A DNA stretch of 34,525 nt from a bacterium (GTDB lineage Bacteria; Zhuqueibacterota; Zhuqueibacteria; Residuimicrobiales; Residuimicrobiaceae), in contig JAKPUX010000305.1 in NCBI GenBank assembly GCA_029554865.1, positions 1 through 34,525 of the forward strand. Direction: 5' to 3'. A program made the translations under genes and the position numbers. Under the pieces are notes generated by a model. It was not told the DNA's origin and made no database searches. It saw only the letters and a list, made by a program, of their open reading frames with translations. Below, in pieces: positions 15,956 to 25,599 of this stretch; position 1 is the stretch's first letter; each line of letters begins with the position of its first letter.

Positions 15956-18554
15956 TCACCTGCAGCAGCCGGTCGCCCAGGCCGACCTGATAGCCCTGAT
16001 TCATCCACAGGATTTCGCCGGCGGGATTCACATAGACCAGGACCGGAAAAACCGACAGCTCCCCAGCAAGGGCCTCACCCAGCCGCCTCCGCACCCCGTC
16101 ATGCTCATCCTGTACCACCAACAGCTGCCTGGGCAGCGAATAGGCCCCCAATCGGCCCTCACCGCCAGCCGCCATCACGGCGGCTATCCTTCCCCCCCAT
16201 GCCTCGTAGAGTTGCTTGAGCTCATGCCATTCGCGCAGGATATGCTGTGAGGGTTCACGGCCGGGGTCGAGCCAGGCGAGGATCAGTCCCTGCGGCCTGG
16301 CCAGCTCCGCAAGGTCGAGCCGGCGCCCGCGCCTGTCCGTCAGCATGAGACCGCCAGGCAGTCGGGCGAGGGGCTTGAGCGGCTCCCCGCTGCGGCGCCA
16401 GACCAGATCGATCGAGCGCTGCCCCCCGGGGGCGAGGTCGAAGAAGTGCAGGCGGGCGAGGACCGCACCGCTCTGCAGGCGGCGGCCGGTGACAAGAAGA
16501 TAATTGCCGGCGGGAAGCTCGAGCATCCCCCTCCCTTCGCTGAAATCAATCCCCTCCAGTTCCAGGGTTTTATACTCCCCGCCCTCCAGGCGGGCCAGGG
16601 TGAAATGGCGCCAGTACTCCGGCCGGCTGATCGTCGCCTCCCGGTTGGCCAGAGTCAGGCGGCTGCCGGCCTGAATGGCGACGGGGTCATCGCCAAAATC
16701 CCGCCAGCCCTGGTGCGACAGATCGTAGTACTGGGGCCGTTCGAAGGCGGGATCGAGGCGGGCGGGGATGTTCATGCTGCGGCAGAGCGCAACCAGAAAG
16801 ATATCCCGCGAAAGTGCATCAGCCGCCCGCAGCTCCCAGACGCCCCGGGGAGTCAGGGGCACCCCGTAATAGTTGGCGTCAGCCTCCAGGCGGATATTCT
16901 TCTCGACCCAGGCGGCCAGCATCCCGGGGCTTGCGACCACTGATTGGCCTGTTTCCCGGCTCATGCCCTCCTGGAGCAGCCGGCGCCAGGGGGTCAGGGC
17001 CTCGTTGCGGACACGCGGATTGAGCAGATATTGCTCATAAATCCCGTCGGGCAGTTTTGTGCCGGGGATGTGAGAGGGCAGGTGATCGAGGAGGATCTCC
17101 GCGCGGGCGTCGCGCAGGTCCTTCTCCGTGACCATCTGCAGGAGCGGGAGCACGAGAGAGCGATTGCGAGTGGCCCCGGCGCTGATGAAGCGGGCGATCT
17201 CCTCGTGGTTGCCGCGGCTGCTGCGGATGATTCGCCAGACCGGAACGGGCTCGAGACCGCTCTCAGCGGCGAGCCGCGCGCTGGAAAGGGAGTCCATAAA
17301 GGTCGACTCGCAGGCCCTGCGCAGGCTGTCTTCGCGGGCGAGGCGGCGGGCATGGCGCCCGCGCGCCTCCGCCGGAATGGTATCGGGCAGGGGCGGCCGG
17401 GCGAGGGGCGGATTAAAATCGAGTTCAAAGATCTCCTCGCGCGGGGCGCGCGGGCGCAGAATCACAGTCACAGTATCCGCTCCGGCCGCGCGGGAAAAGC
17501 CGATGAGGGAGTCCCGATGCGCCCAGATCAGGAGGTCACCGCGCCCGGTGCAGAAAGTGCAGAATCCTTCCGCATCGCTGGTGCGCCGCGCCAGTGGATA
17601 GAACTCGGCATAGTTATAGAGACGGAAGGAGACGTTTGCGCCGGCAAGAGGACGGTCGGCTCCATCGAGCGTTCTCACCACCAGGGGCCTGGTCATGGCA
17701 TAACGCTCGAGCAGATTGATCTCACGGTGGCGGGGCGAAGTTGCGAGCACCTCCTCACCACCTGCCCAGGGTCCCTGCACCCGGGTGTGGACGAGCATGG
17801 CCCGCCGCGCCGGTTCGGTGAACCAGCCCATATTGAGGTCAGGTTCGGGTTCGCAGGCCCCGAGATAGTACCACTCTCCGTCGGCCCAGAGTTCCACCCA
17901 GGCATGGTTGTCGTCGCTGTGCGCCCAGCGCGGCGTGTAGACCTGACGGGCGGGGATACCCACTGCACGCAGGGCGGCGACGGTGAAGACCGACTCCTCC
18001 CCGCAGCGGCCGATCGCGCTGCGCATGGTCGCCAGGGGGGCGCTGGTGCGCATGTCCGAACCGCGGTAGGTGACATGCTCGTGACACCAGTGATTGACCT
18101 CGAGGGCGGCCTCGCGCATGGTCATGCCGCGCACCCGCTCCCTGAGCAGGCCAGACAGCACCACCCGGGCGGAGTCGAGGTTCTCATTGTTGACGCGCAG
18201 GGGAAGGACAAAGTGCAGAAAAAGGTCGGCCGGAAGGGTGCGGCCCCAGGCCATCTCCTCGCGAACCTGCAGGGTGGTGTGCACCTGGCGCAGGTAAAAT
18301 TCCCCGTCATAGTCGGCGAGGTCGCTGAGGGGCATCCAGGCGTAGAGCCACTCAAGGGCTGAGCGCTCGGCCGCAGTGAGCTTTTGCGAGAAAACGCCAA
18401 AGAGCTCCTGTTGGCGAGGCCGGGACAGCTCCTTCTGAATTGGCAGCTGCGCGTGCACGGCGCGGCGCAGTTCGCCCGCTGGAATGAGGCTTTCCCCGGA
18501 GGGGGCGCAGGCCGCCCCCAGGATGATGGTCACGAGGAGGAGCAGCTTGCGCAT
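15933..18554 (-). CDS. Transglutaminase-like lipoprotein with degenerate second domain and thioredoxin-like tail
   Basis: The 873-residue product starts with a probable lipoprotein signal (IILGAAC, Cys16). A papain-like transglutaminase core follows: IGRCGEESVF (Cys184), DNHAWVELW (His217) and the downstream acidic region GACEPEPD (Glu235/Asp239). Residues about 289-370 resemble a carboxypeptidase-regulatory/Ig-like domain (RTLDGADRPLAGANVSF). Residues about 540-620 look like a second transglutaminase-like unit (ALSRDIFLVALCRSMNIPARL) in which the catalytic-Cys position is not Cys. The last ~130 residues resemble a thioredoxin fold (LILAWLDPGREPSQHIL) without a CxxC motif. Related large proteins occur in Bacteroidetes, but their substrate is unknown. 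GGGAG lies six bases before the ATG. It is the last gene of the putative glycan locus. Confidence 0.85.
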   Translation of the reverse strand: MRKLLLLVTIILGAACAPSGESLIPAGELRRAVHAQLPIQKELSRPRQQELFGVFSQKLTAAERSALEWLYAWMPLSDLADYDGEFYLRQVHTTLQVREEMAWGRTLPADLFLHFVLPLRVNNENLDSARVVLSGLLRERVRGMTMREAALEVNHWCHEHVTYRGSDMRTSAPLATMRSAIGRCGEESVFTVAALRAVGIPARQVYTPRWAHSDDNHAWVELWADGEWYYLGACEPEPDLNMGWFTEPARRAMLVHTRVQGPWAGGEEVLATSPRHREINLLERYAMTRPLVVRTLDGADRPLAGANVSFRLYNYAEFYPLARRTSDAEGFCTFCTGRGDLLIWAHRDSLIGFSRAAGADTVTVILRPRAPREEIFELDFNPPLARPPLPDTIPAEARGRHARRLAREDSLRRACESTFMDSLSSARLAAESGLEPVPVWRIIRSSRGNHEEIARFISAGATRNRSLVLPLLQMVTEKDLRDARAEILLDHLPSHIPGTKLPDGIYEQYLLNPRVRNEALTPWRRLLQEGMSRETGQSVVASPGMLAAWVEKNIRLEADANYYGVPLTPRGVWELRAADALSRDIFLVALCRSMNIPARLDPAFERPQYYDLSHQGWRDFGDDPVAIQAGSRLTLANREATISRPEYWRHFTLARLEGGEYKTLELEGIDFSEGRGMLELPAGNYLLVTGRRLQSGAVLARLHFFDLAPGGQRSIDLVWRRSGEPLKPLARLPGGLMLTDRRGRRLDLAELARPQGLILAWLDPGREPSQHILREWHELKQLYEAWGGRIAAVMAAGGEGRLGAYSLPRQLLVVQDEHDGVRRRLGEALAGELSVFPVLVYVNPAGEILWMNQGYQVGLGDRLLQVITAAQER

Positions 18555-18579
18555 GGAGGACTCCCGGTTGGGGTGAAGA

Positions 18580-18614
18580 GGCGGCGCCGGCCGGAACAGC
18601 CGGGAGGGGCCGCC
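18580..18614. repeat. GC-rich inverted repeat between glycan-locus genes
   Basis: GGCGGC (18580-18585) pairs with GCCGCC (18609-18614), and inside it CCGGC (18587-18591) pairs with GCCGG (18599-18603). It fills most of the 77-base gap between the GH38 and transglutaminase-like genes. There is no T-run, so it is more likely an mRNA-stabilising or processing hairpin than a full terminator. Confidence 0.5.
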
Positions 18615-18631
18615 GGGGGGGATCCGCCGCG

Positions 18632-21600
18632 TCAGACGAGCTTCAGGGTTTTAATCTCGAAGGGGCCGAAATCGAGTGCGACTGCGCCTTCCCGCTGTGG
18701 CAGTTCGCCAATCTCCCGTTCAAGCAGATCGGTGGCAAAAACGCGCCGGCCGGGATCGGTGAGGAGCAGCCGGGTCGAGGCGCGGCGTCCGCGCGGCTCA
18801 TAGAGGCGGAGGATGATGGCATCATCCCCCTCCGCTTTCTTGAGGACCGAGAGGATCGCCGCCTCATTTTCCAGCCGGCAGGGAAAATTCACCCGTCCGC
18901 TCCGGTCCTCAAAGAGGGCGAGCGGCTGGTTGAGCCGGGCGGCCTCAGCGTAGACTGCCGATTCCTCCAGGGCGCCGGCGTGGGGGAGCAGGCTGTAGAC
19001 AAAATCATGCTCGCCGCGGTCGGCATCAGGATCGGGGGAGGTGGGAGCGCGCAGCAGATTGAGGTCGATGGTGCGATCGAGAACCTTGTGGCCGTATTTG
19101 CCGTTGTTGAGCAGGGCGACTCCGTGAGTCGGTTCGCTGAGGTCGACAAAGCGATGGCCGACGGTCTCGAACCTGGCCATATCCCAGCTGGTATTGCGGT
19201 GGGTCGGGCGCCGCACGGTGCCGTACTGAATTTCATAGCTGGCCTCGGACGCGGTGACGTCGGCATCGAAGGCGACGCGGAGCATGCGGTGGCGCTCCCG
19301 CCAATGCACATGGGTGACGAAATCGAGGCGTTTGGTGTTGCGGACCAGGCAGAGGCGCTGTTCAATGAAAGAGTCCCCGACGCGGAATTGCAGGAGCATC
19401 ATCTGCGCCACTGGTCCCGAACCCAGACGGCGCCAGCCGGTCAACTCGGCCTGCTGCAGGAGCTGATTCTCGTAATAGATATCGACGTCCCAGGCATCCC
19501 AGTTGGCAGGGCGGTCCTCGTAGAGGCTGATGCGGTTGCCGCTCTGGCCCGGGAGCATCACTTCGCGGCCCATCTCCTTGTCGAAGATGCGGGCTATGGT
19601 GCCGTCGCCGGCCAGTTCATAGAGGATGAGATCGTTCTCGAGGATGACGCCCTCAAGTGATGCGGGGGCCAGCGGCTCAGAAACCCGGGGCTCAGGCGGC
19701 AAATCGTCTTCAGGCAGGGTCTGACCGCAGCGCAGCGCGACTGAAGAGAGGGCCGGCACCTCGGCCAGGGCGACCAGGTTGCCTTCGCGCACCTGGGTCG
19801 GAACGGTCTGGTCCGCTTCATCCAGAATCACATGGCCGATCCAGGCGGCCGGCAGGAAGGTCGGCCGCGTAAAGGGGGTCGAGAGGGTGTTGACCAGAGT
19901 GAGGCTTTCCTCCTGTTCGTGCAGGAGTCCGGCGCCGGCGCGACCGGCCAGGCTAGTCAGTTCCTTCCTGACCTCATCATGCTCGCGGCGGGTGGTCTCG
20001 TAGACCAGCTTGATGCTCGAGCCCGGCAGGATGTCGTGGAACTGGTTGCGCATCACGGTCTTCCAGAGCCGGTCCAACTCCGCGGCGGGGTACTCCGCCG
20101 CCGGCAGGGCGCTGAAGAGGGCCTCGACCTCGCGTAGTTTGTGTTCGCACCAACGGTTCATGAATTTGGTGCGCGCCTGGGTGGTGAGGGTGCCGCGATG
20201 GAGTTCGAGGTAGAGCTCGCCGTTCCAGCGCTGGAGCAGCTCACGGCGGGCGCCGAGCCGGTCGAGCATCTCCTGCGCCTTGCCGAAGCGGACCCGGGGG
20301 CCGCCCTCGAGGTCGTTCTGGCGCAGCCCGCTCTCGATGATCTCCTCGGTCGCTCCGCCGCCGCCGTCGCCGATGCCGAAGAGGACGAGAAATTCATCGA
20401 GGCGGTCGCGTTCGGCGAAATTCTCCTGGGCGTGGCGCATGCCCGAGGGCCAGAATTCGCTGTTGTAGGTGTCTTCGGGGGGAAAATGGACGATGATCTC
20501 GCTGCCGTCGATGCCGCGCCAGATAAAGCTGTGGTGAGGGAAGCGGTTGAACTGGTTCCAGGAAATTTTCTGGGTGACCATGTACCCAAGACCGCTCTTC
20601 TGGAGTATCTGGGGCATGGCGGCGCTGTAGCCGAAGACGTCAGGAAGCCAGAGGTTGCGCACCGTGATCCCGAACTCCTGCTCGAAAAAGCGTACGCCGT
20701 GTAAAATCTGCCGCACCATCGACTCGCCGCCGATGAGGTTGCAGTCGGCTTCGACCCACATCCCGCCCTGTATCTCCCAGCTGCCCTCCGCTACTTTAGC
20801 GCGTATCTTTTCATAGAGAGCGGGATAGCGTTCCTTGACAAAGGCATAGTGCTGGGCCTGGGAGGCACCGAAAACGTAGCCGGGATAGCGTTCGATGAGG
20901 TCGATCTGGGCGGCGAAGGAGCGGGCGCATTTGCGCACGGTTTCCGAGACCGGCCAGAGCCAGCCGGTGTCGATGTGGGCATGGCCGACAGCGTGGGCAA
21001 CGAGGTCGGAAGGGCCGCTCTTCTTCACCAGTTCGACGGCGAGGAGGGCGCGGGCGGCGGCGGTGCTGCCGTCGTCTCCCTGAAAACGATCGGCAGCCTG
21101 CATCAGGGCGCGCAGAAGACGGGCGCGGCGGACGCTTTTTTCCGGCAGGGCTTTCATCTGGTTGAAAAGCAGCCGGGCGTCGAGCCAAAGGTGCCAGACC
21201 GAGGGGCGGAAGACGGCGAGGGTGAGATCCTGCACCACCGCCTCGAGATGGCCGTGGCGGCGGGGATCCTCCTGCAGGGGATCGGCGACCAGGCGCAGGC
21301 CGAAGATCTGGGCTGCGCTGGCCTCAATCCAGAGGTCGACCTGTTCGCCGCCGCGTGCGGGATCAGCGATGGGAACGCGGTCGCGGCGGAATTCGGGCTT
21401 CCAGAGCGAATGCCAGCTCAGGGCGTGGGTCGGGGTGCCGTCGGCGGCGAAAACCAGGCCCTCACCGCCGAGGTTGATGCGCGCCACCACCGGCCGGCCC
21501 TGCCAGGCGGCGGGCACGGTGCCGGTGAGATGGAACCAGGCGGTCTGCCAATCCGCTCCCCATTTTTCACCAACGGCGATGGGGCGGTAGGCCAGCTCCA

Positions 21601-21742
21601 GCCGCCGCGCAAAGGAAAGAGGCGGATCTGCGAGGGCGGCTTCAGCCTCGAGGGGGAGCTGTTCGGAGTAAAAATATGATGGCAGCCGGTCGACAAACTG
21701 GCCGATCCGGGTCTCATAGAGCTGGATTTCGCGTTCGATCAT
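18632..21742 (-). CDS. GH38 alpha-mannosidase
   Basis: The 1036-residue protein has the full domain order of bacterial class II alpha-mannosidases: an N-terminal beta-rich domain (about 1-240), the catalytic alpha/beta barrel, a three-helix bundle and C-terminal beta-sandwiches. The zinc site is visible in VGHAHIDTGW (His256, Asp258) and NQFHDILPGSSI (His569). The nucleophile is in WLPDVFGYSAAMPQI (Asp368). There is no signal peptide, so it acts in the cytoplasm on imported manno-oligosaccharides or glycan fragments. The start is the only reasonable ATG, three bases after the stop of the foldase gene, so translation is likely coupled. Linkage preference (alpha-1,2, -1,3 or -1,6) cannot be read from sequence. 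Confidence 0.95.
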   Translation of the reverse strand: MIEREIQLYETRIGQFVDRLPSYFYSEQLPLEAEAALADPPLSFARRLELAYRPIAVGEKWGADWQTAWFHLTGTVPAAWQGRPVVARINLGGEGLVFAADGTPTHALSWHSLWKPEFRRDRVPIADPARGGEQVDLWIEASAAQIFGLRLVADPLQEDPRRHGHLEAVVQDLTLAVFRPSVWHLWLDARLLFNQMKALPEKSVRRARLLRALMQAADRFQGDDGSTAAARALLAVELVKKSGPSDLVAHAVGHAHIDTGWLWPVSETVRKCARSFAAQIDLIERYPGYVFGASQAQHYAFVKERYPALYEKIRAKVAEGSWEIQGGMWVEADCNLIGGESMVRQILHGVRFFEQEFGITVRNLWLPDVFGYSAAMPQILQKSGLGYMVTQKISWNQFNRFPHHSFIWRGIDGSEIIVHFPPEDTYNSEFWPSGMRHAQENFAERDRLDEFLVLFGIGDGGGGATEEIIESGLRQNDLEGGPRVRFGKAQEMLDRLGARRELLQRWNGELYLELHRGTLTTQARTKFMNRWCEHKLREVEALFSALPAAEYPAAELDRLWKTVMRNQFHDILPGSSIKLVYETTRREHDEVRKELTSLAGRAGAGLLHEQEESLTLVNTLSTPFTRPTFLPAAWIGHVILDEADQTVPTQVREGNLVALAEVPALSSVALRCGQTLPEDDLPPEPRVSEPLAPASLEGVILENDLILYELAGDGTIARIFDKEMGREVMLPGQSGNRISLYEDRPANWDAWDVDIYYENQLLQQAELTGWRRLGSGPVAQMMLLQFRVGDSFIEQRLCLVRNTKRLDFVTHVHWRERHRMLRVAFDADVTASEASYEIQYGTVRRPTHRNTSWDMARFETVGHRFVDLSEPTHGVALLNNGKYGHKVLDRTIDLNLLRAPTSPDPDADRGEHDFVYSLLPHAGALEESAVYAEAARLNQPLALFEDRSGRVNFPCRLENEAAILSVLKKAEGDDAIILRLYEPRGRRASTRLLLTDPGRRVFATDLLEREIGELPQREGAVALDFGPFEIKTLKLV

Positions 21743-21745
21743 GCC

Positions 21746-23248
21746 TCAGCGCACTCCCTGCGGGGGTGCGGGCGGCATGTCCGGCCTCTGGCCCGGCATC
21801 CCTCCCGGCTGTCCGGTTCTGGCCTGCGGCTGTGCAGGCGCCTTGCTGAGAGCGGCCTTTTCGGCGTTGAGGGCCTCGGCCGTTTTCTTGAGCGCCTTCT
21901 CATTCCACTTTTCCGGGTACTTTTTACGCAGGTCGGCGGTCACCTTCTCCTGCAGCTCGGCCATCTTGGCACTGTAGATGCGGCTGCGCAGGGTCGACCT
22001 CAGCTCGGCGAGGGGGCGATCCTTATACTCCGACTTGTGGCTCTCGTAAAAGGCGGTGATCTCTTCTTCGCTCACCTTGACTGCACGAGTGATGAGTTTT
22101 TCACGGCATTTTTGACCGAGGAGCTGATTTTTGGCGTAGAAGAAATCGCGCTTGAATTCCTCCGTCTGGTCGAGCTTGCGCGCGCGGGCATCCAGCAGCA
22201 TGAGTTCCTGCAGGTTGGCCTTTCTGGCGAAATCGGCCACATCCTCGTAGCGGGTCAGGCGGTAGGCATTGCCGCGGGTCATCTGCAGGTATTTGTCGAG
22301 GGTCTCACGCACACTCCACTGCCCGCCCTTCCAGCTCACCAGGGTCTTTTTCTGGTCCTCAGGCGAGATCAGGGCATAGTCGACCTTGGCGCCGGCACTG
22401 TTGCCCTGGAGGGCAGGTGCTATCTTGACGAAAAGGAGGCTGTCGATGGCAAGATTGAATTTGCTGTAGAGATCATTGGTGTAATTCTCGACGAAGAGCC
22501 CCTGTTTCTGGTTCTTGAGATTGCCTTCGATTTCGGTGCGAGCCTGCTCGAAGGGGGGCTGCTGGCGCTCCCGCCGCTCATCGATGCGGAGAATCTGATA
22601 CCCAAATCCGCCAAGGATGGGTTTGGTATAAGAGCCGGTGGGGGTATTGCGGACCGCCTCAGCGCTGGGGGGGGCGAGCTGATTCCAGGAGAGCCAGGGT
22701 GCGATGCTGCCGCCGTTCTCGATGGTATTCATGTCCATGCTGTAGCGGGTAACCAGGGTCTTAAAATCGGCACCCGCCATCAGGGCCGAGTAGATCGAAT
22801 CGGCGAGCGTGGGCGATTTTACCAGAATGTGCGAGAGTTTGAACTCCTGTTTGCCCCATTCATAGGCATTGCGAATCTCCTCCTCGCTGACGCTGAAACT
22901 GGCGGGCACGACGGCCTTGAAGAGGGGGCCGTTATTGCGGGTCAGCATCCGGCGCTCTTCCTGGCGGATCTGCTCAGCGATGGTGCTGTCCTGGTCCAGT
23001 TTGAGGGCATTGCCTTCGGCCTGGAAGAAGAGATTGTTGAGCAGGGTCTTCTCGATGAACACCTTGAGAATCTCGGGGGTGATGGCGGGATGCTGGGAGA
23101 ACTCCCGACTCATTTTGTAACGGCGCGTGAGGATATCGTCGCGCAGGGTCTGATCCTTTACCTTGACCAGCCAGCCCTCATCCTTTTTGGCGCAGCCGAT
23201 CAGAAGGCTTGTCAGCAGAAAGGCGAAGCCCAGATACTTTTTAATCAT
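21746..23248 (-). CDS. PpiC-type peptidylprolyl isomerase lipoprotein (SurA/PrsA-like foldase)
   Basis: The 500-residue product starts MIKKYLGFAFLLTSLLIGC, a clear lipoprotein signal (Cys19). GGAG lies six bases before this ATG; upstream in-frame ATGs give no signal sequence. An N-terminal SurA-like helical region is followed by a parvulin domain (FKLSHILVKSPTLADSIYSALMAGADFKTLVTRYS...GGSIAPW...GGFGYQILRIDER, about residues 140-240), then a long helical second chaperone region. The end is Pro/Gly/Gln-rich and low in complexity (last ~35 residues). It should help fold exported or outer-membrane proteins. It has its own promoter-like sequence upstream and is coupled to the GH38 gene. Why a periplasmic foldase is coupled to a cytoplasmic mannosidase is unclear. 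Confidence 0.88.
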   Translation of the reverse strand: MIKKYLGFAFLLTSLLIGCAKKDEGWLVKVKDQTLRDDILTRRYKMSREFSQHPAITPEILKVFIEKTLLNNLFFQAEGNALKLDQDSTIAEQIRQEERRMLTRNNGPLFKAVVPASFSVSEEEIRNAYEWGKQEFKLSHILVKSPTLADSIYSALMAGADFKTLVTRYSMDMNTIENGGSIAPWLSWNQLAPPSAEAVRNTPTGSYTKPILGGFGYQILRIDERRERQQPPFEQARTEIEGNLKNQKQGLFVENYTNDLYSKFNLAIDSLLFVKIAPALQGNSAGAKVDYALISPEDQKKTLVSWKGGQWSVRETLDKYLQMTRGNAYRLTRYEDVADFARKANLQELMLLDARARKLDQTEEFKRDFFYAKNQLLGQKCREKLITRAVKVSEEEITAFYESHKSEYKDRPLAELRSTLRSRIYSAKMAELQEKVTADLRKKYPEKWNEKALKKTAEALNAEKAALSKAPAQPQARTGQPGGMPGQRPDMPPAPPQGVR

Positions 23249-23293
23249 CTTTTTCTCCATCCAGCTAGAGTTCATTTTTACATAATGATCTTT

Positions 23294-23322
23294 AAAATAC
23301 ACATTTTATCGGAAAGAATCAA
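23294..23322 (-). promoter_or_regulatory. Internal promoter upstream of the foldase gene
   Basis: On the minus strand TTGATT (23317-23322) and TATTTT (23294-23299) are separated by 17 bases in an AT-rich 97-base gap, about 45 bases before the ATG. It suggests that the foldase, GH38 and transglutaminase-like genes can be transcribed apart from the upstream part of the locus. Confidence 0.5.
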
Positions 23323-23345
23323 CGGCAACGCGCGCAGTCATGAAC

Positions 23346-25583
23346 TCACTGCACCACCAGTTCATCGACAAAAATCCAGCTCTTGCCGCCCGCGCCGGGA
23401 TGCCAGGCGGGGCAAAGACCGACGTTGCGGGCGCGCAGGCGGACGAAGCGCGCCATCGTGCCCGGCAGCTCGGTCTGATCCTCCTGGATGCGCTGCTCCG
23501 AGGTGCCGGCCGGGGTGGGATGATCGAACGCAGCCACAGTCCGGAAACTGCTCCCGTCCCTGGAGAGGGACCATTCGACATAGGCCGGCAAAAAGATCCA
23601 TGATCCGGTATCCTGGAGAAAACCGGCGCGGAGGCGGTGCAGGGGCCTGATTTCTCCCAGGTCGATGGTGGCGATCAGGTCCACCTCCTCGTAGCCCTGC
23701 CAGCGGCCGTCACCGTAGGCGATCGAACCGCGCAGGCCGTCAACAAGAGCCCGGCCGCCGCCGGCAGGATAGTTGGGGCTGAAGCTGTGGTCGATTTGCA
23801 GAGGCGCCGCGAAAGCGAGATGAAAATCGAAATCTGCACCCGCACTCTCGCCATAGTCGCGCCCGTCGCGGAAGGCGCGCGCCCTGAGCCGGGTTGGACG
23901 GTCGATGGTCAGCTGGGACGTATAACGCGGCGAGGCGGTTGTGGGTTCCGCGCCGTCGAGGGTATAATGCAGGGCCATCCCCTCCTCGCCGCTCTCGAGG
24001 GTGACCGTATGGAATTTCTCATCGGGATGGAAGCGGGTGAGCAAAGAGACCGGCCTCGCCTCGGGGCCGAAGCCGATACCGAGGGTTTCGAGCAGGGGGT
24101 AATGATTGCGGACCCGCCGCAGAAAATCCGCGTAATCGCGCTGCCCGGGATGGCTCCAGAGCACCTCGCTGAGGGCGAGCAGGCGGGGGAAAAGCTGGTA
24201 GTCGAGGTTCTCTTCGGTGATGCGCTCGCTCCAGAGGCAGCATTCGCCGCCGATAATGTAGGGGATGCGCTCCGGCTCCAGTCCGGCCGGAACCGGTTCG
24301 AAACTGTAGGCCTTGCGCAAGTCGATGGCGCTGATGTCGGCATTGAAATAGGTATGGCTGCCGGGCGAGACGATGGCGTCGTGGCCGGAGCGGGCAGCGA
24401 TCAGGGCGCCCTCCATTCCGCGCCAGGACTGCACGGTGGCGCCGGGGGCCAGCCCCCCGTCGAGGATCTCGTCCCAGCCGATGAGCCGGCGGCCGTGGGC
24501 GCTGAGGTATTGTTCGATGCGGCGGATGAACCAGCTCTGCAGCTCCGCCTCATCATCGAGTCCCTCCGCCTTGATGCGCGCCTGGCAGCGGGGACAGGCC
24601 TGCCAGCGGTCACGGGGCACCTCGTCGCCGCCAATGTGGAGATAGCCGAAGGGGAAGAGTTCGATCACCTCGCTGAGCACATCCTCGAGAAAAGCAAAGG
24701 TCTCCTCCCTGCCGGCGCAGTAGACCTCCTTGAAAACTCCCCACTGGGTCTGGACGGCGAAGGGGCCGCCGGTGCAGGAGAGTCCGGGATAAGCCGCCAG
24801 GGCGGCCATGCAGTGGCCCGGCATCTCGATTTCGGGGACGACATCGATGAAGCGGTCGGCGGCATAGCCAACCACCTCCTTGATCTCCTCCTGGGTATAA
24901 AAGCCGCCGTAGCGGCTGCCGTCGGGCTCGGTCCGCCAGGCGCCGATCCCGGTCAACAGTGGGTATTTTTTGATCTCGATGCGCCAGCCCTGGTCCTCGG
25001 TGAGGTGCCAGTGCAGGCGGTTCATCTTGTAGAGGGCCATCCAGTCGATGATCCGCTTCATATAGGAGACGCTGTGAAAATGGCGTCCGACATCGACGTG
25101 GACTCCGCGCCAGCTGAACCGGGGCTGGTCGATGATCTCGAGGGCGGGCAGGGCGAGCGTCCGTTTGCCGCTCCCGTAGGGCAGCATCTGGCGCAGGGTC
25201 TGGCCGCCGCGATAGAGCCCCGCGGGCGTTGGAGCGGCGAGGAGGAGCTCGCGCCGGGAGATGGTCAGCCGGTAGCCCTCAAGCCCGGCCTCCTTGAGCG
25301 CCGGGTCGAGGAGGAGGCGGATCGGGGCGCTCCTGCCCGCCTGGCTGGAGGGGAGGATGGCCAGGTCAAGGCCGCTGCTCTGGTTGATCTCGGCGCCGAG
25401 GAGACGGGCGATACGGCCGGCCTCGGGGCTCCCGGCGGGATAGACGATGGGGGTGGAGGCCGAGAACGCAAAGCTCCCCTTGCCCGTTTTCATTAGCACA
25501 GGCTGCGGGACCAGAGAGACCGCGGCCGCGGCGGACGCGGTCAGGGCGAGTAAAAAGGAGCAGCACAGGGGTGCGAATTTCAT
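23346..25583 (-). CDS. Secreted GH20 beta-N-acetylhexosaminidase with C-terminal sugar-binding-like domains
   Basis: The 745-residue protein has a signal peptide (cleavage near ASAAA, residue 21), a GH20b domain (about 24-150) and the GH20 barrel: FSWRGVHVDVGRHFH, LHWHLTEDQGWRIEIK, EIEMPGHC, and YLHIGGDEVPRDRW with the catalytic Asp320-Glu321. Trp-rich substrate-pocket motifs include ATVQSWRG and GGECCLWSE. After the barrel come a chitobiase C-terminal-like segment (MALHYTLDGAEPTTASPRYTS) and an F5/8-type discoidin-like domain (about 615-745). The ATG at 25583 is preferred because GGAG is six bases upstream; another ATG lies four codons earlier. It starts 16 bases after the hydrolase gene. 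It should remove terminal beta-GlcNAc/GalNAc from glycans outside the cytoplasm. Confidence 0.94.
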   Translation of the reverse strand: MKFAPLCCSFLLALTASAAAAVSLVPQPVLMKTGKGSFAFSASTPIVYPAGSPEAGRIARLLGAEINQSSGLDLAILPSSQAGRSAPIRLLLDPALKEAGLEGYRLTISRRELLLAAPTPAGLYRGGQTLRQMLPYGSGKRTLALPALEIIDQPRFSWRGVHVDVGRHFHSVSYMKRIIDWMALYKMNRLHWHLTEDQGWRIEIKKYPLLTGIGAWRTEPDGSRYGGFYTQEEIKEVVGYAADRFIDVVPEIEMPGHCMAALAAYPGLSCTGGPFAVQTQWGVFKEVYCAGREETFAFLEDVLSEVIELFPFGYLHIGGDEVPRDRWQACPRCQARIKAEGLDDEAELQSWFIRRIEQYLSAHGRRLIGWDEILDGGLAPGATVQSWRGMEGALIAARSGHDAIVSPGSHTYFNADISAIDLRKAYSFEPVPAGLEPERIPYIIGGECCLWSERITEENLDYQLFPRLLALSEVLWSHPGQRDYADFLRRVRNHYPLLETLGIGFGPEARPVSLLTRFHPDEKFHTVTLESGEEGMALHYTLDGAEPTTASPRYTSQLTIDRPTRLRARAFRDGRDYGESAGADFDFHLAFAAPLQIDHSFSPNYPAGGGRALVDGLRGSIAYGDGRWQGYEEVDLIATIDLGEIRPLHRLRAGFLQDTGSWIFLPAYVEWSLSRDGSSFRTVAAFDHPTPAGTSEQRIQEDQTELPGTMARFVRLRARNVGLCPAWHPGAGGKSWIFVDELVVQ

Positions 25584-25599
25584 CAGCTTCTCCATGCAG

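Noticed and set aside
16944-18362. A 472-codon plus-strand open frame
   Set aside because: It is antisense to the transglutaminase-like gene and has shadow-type composition.
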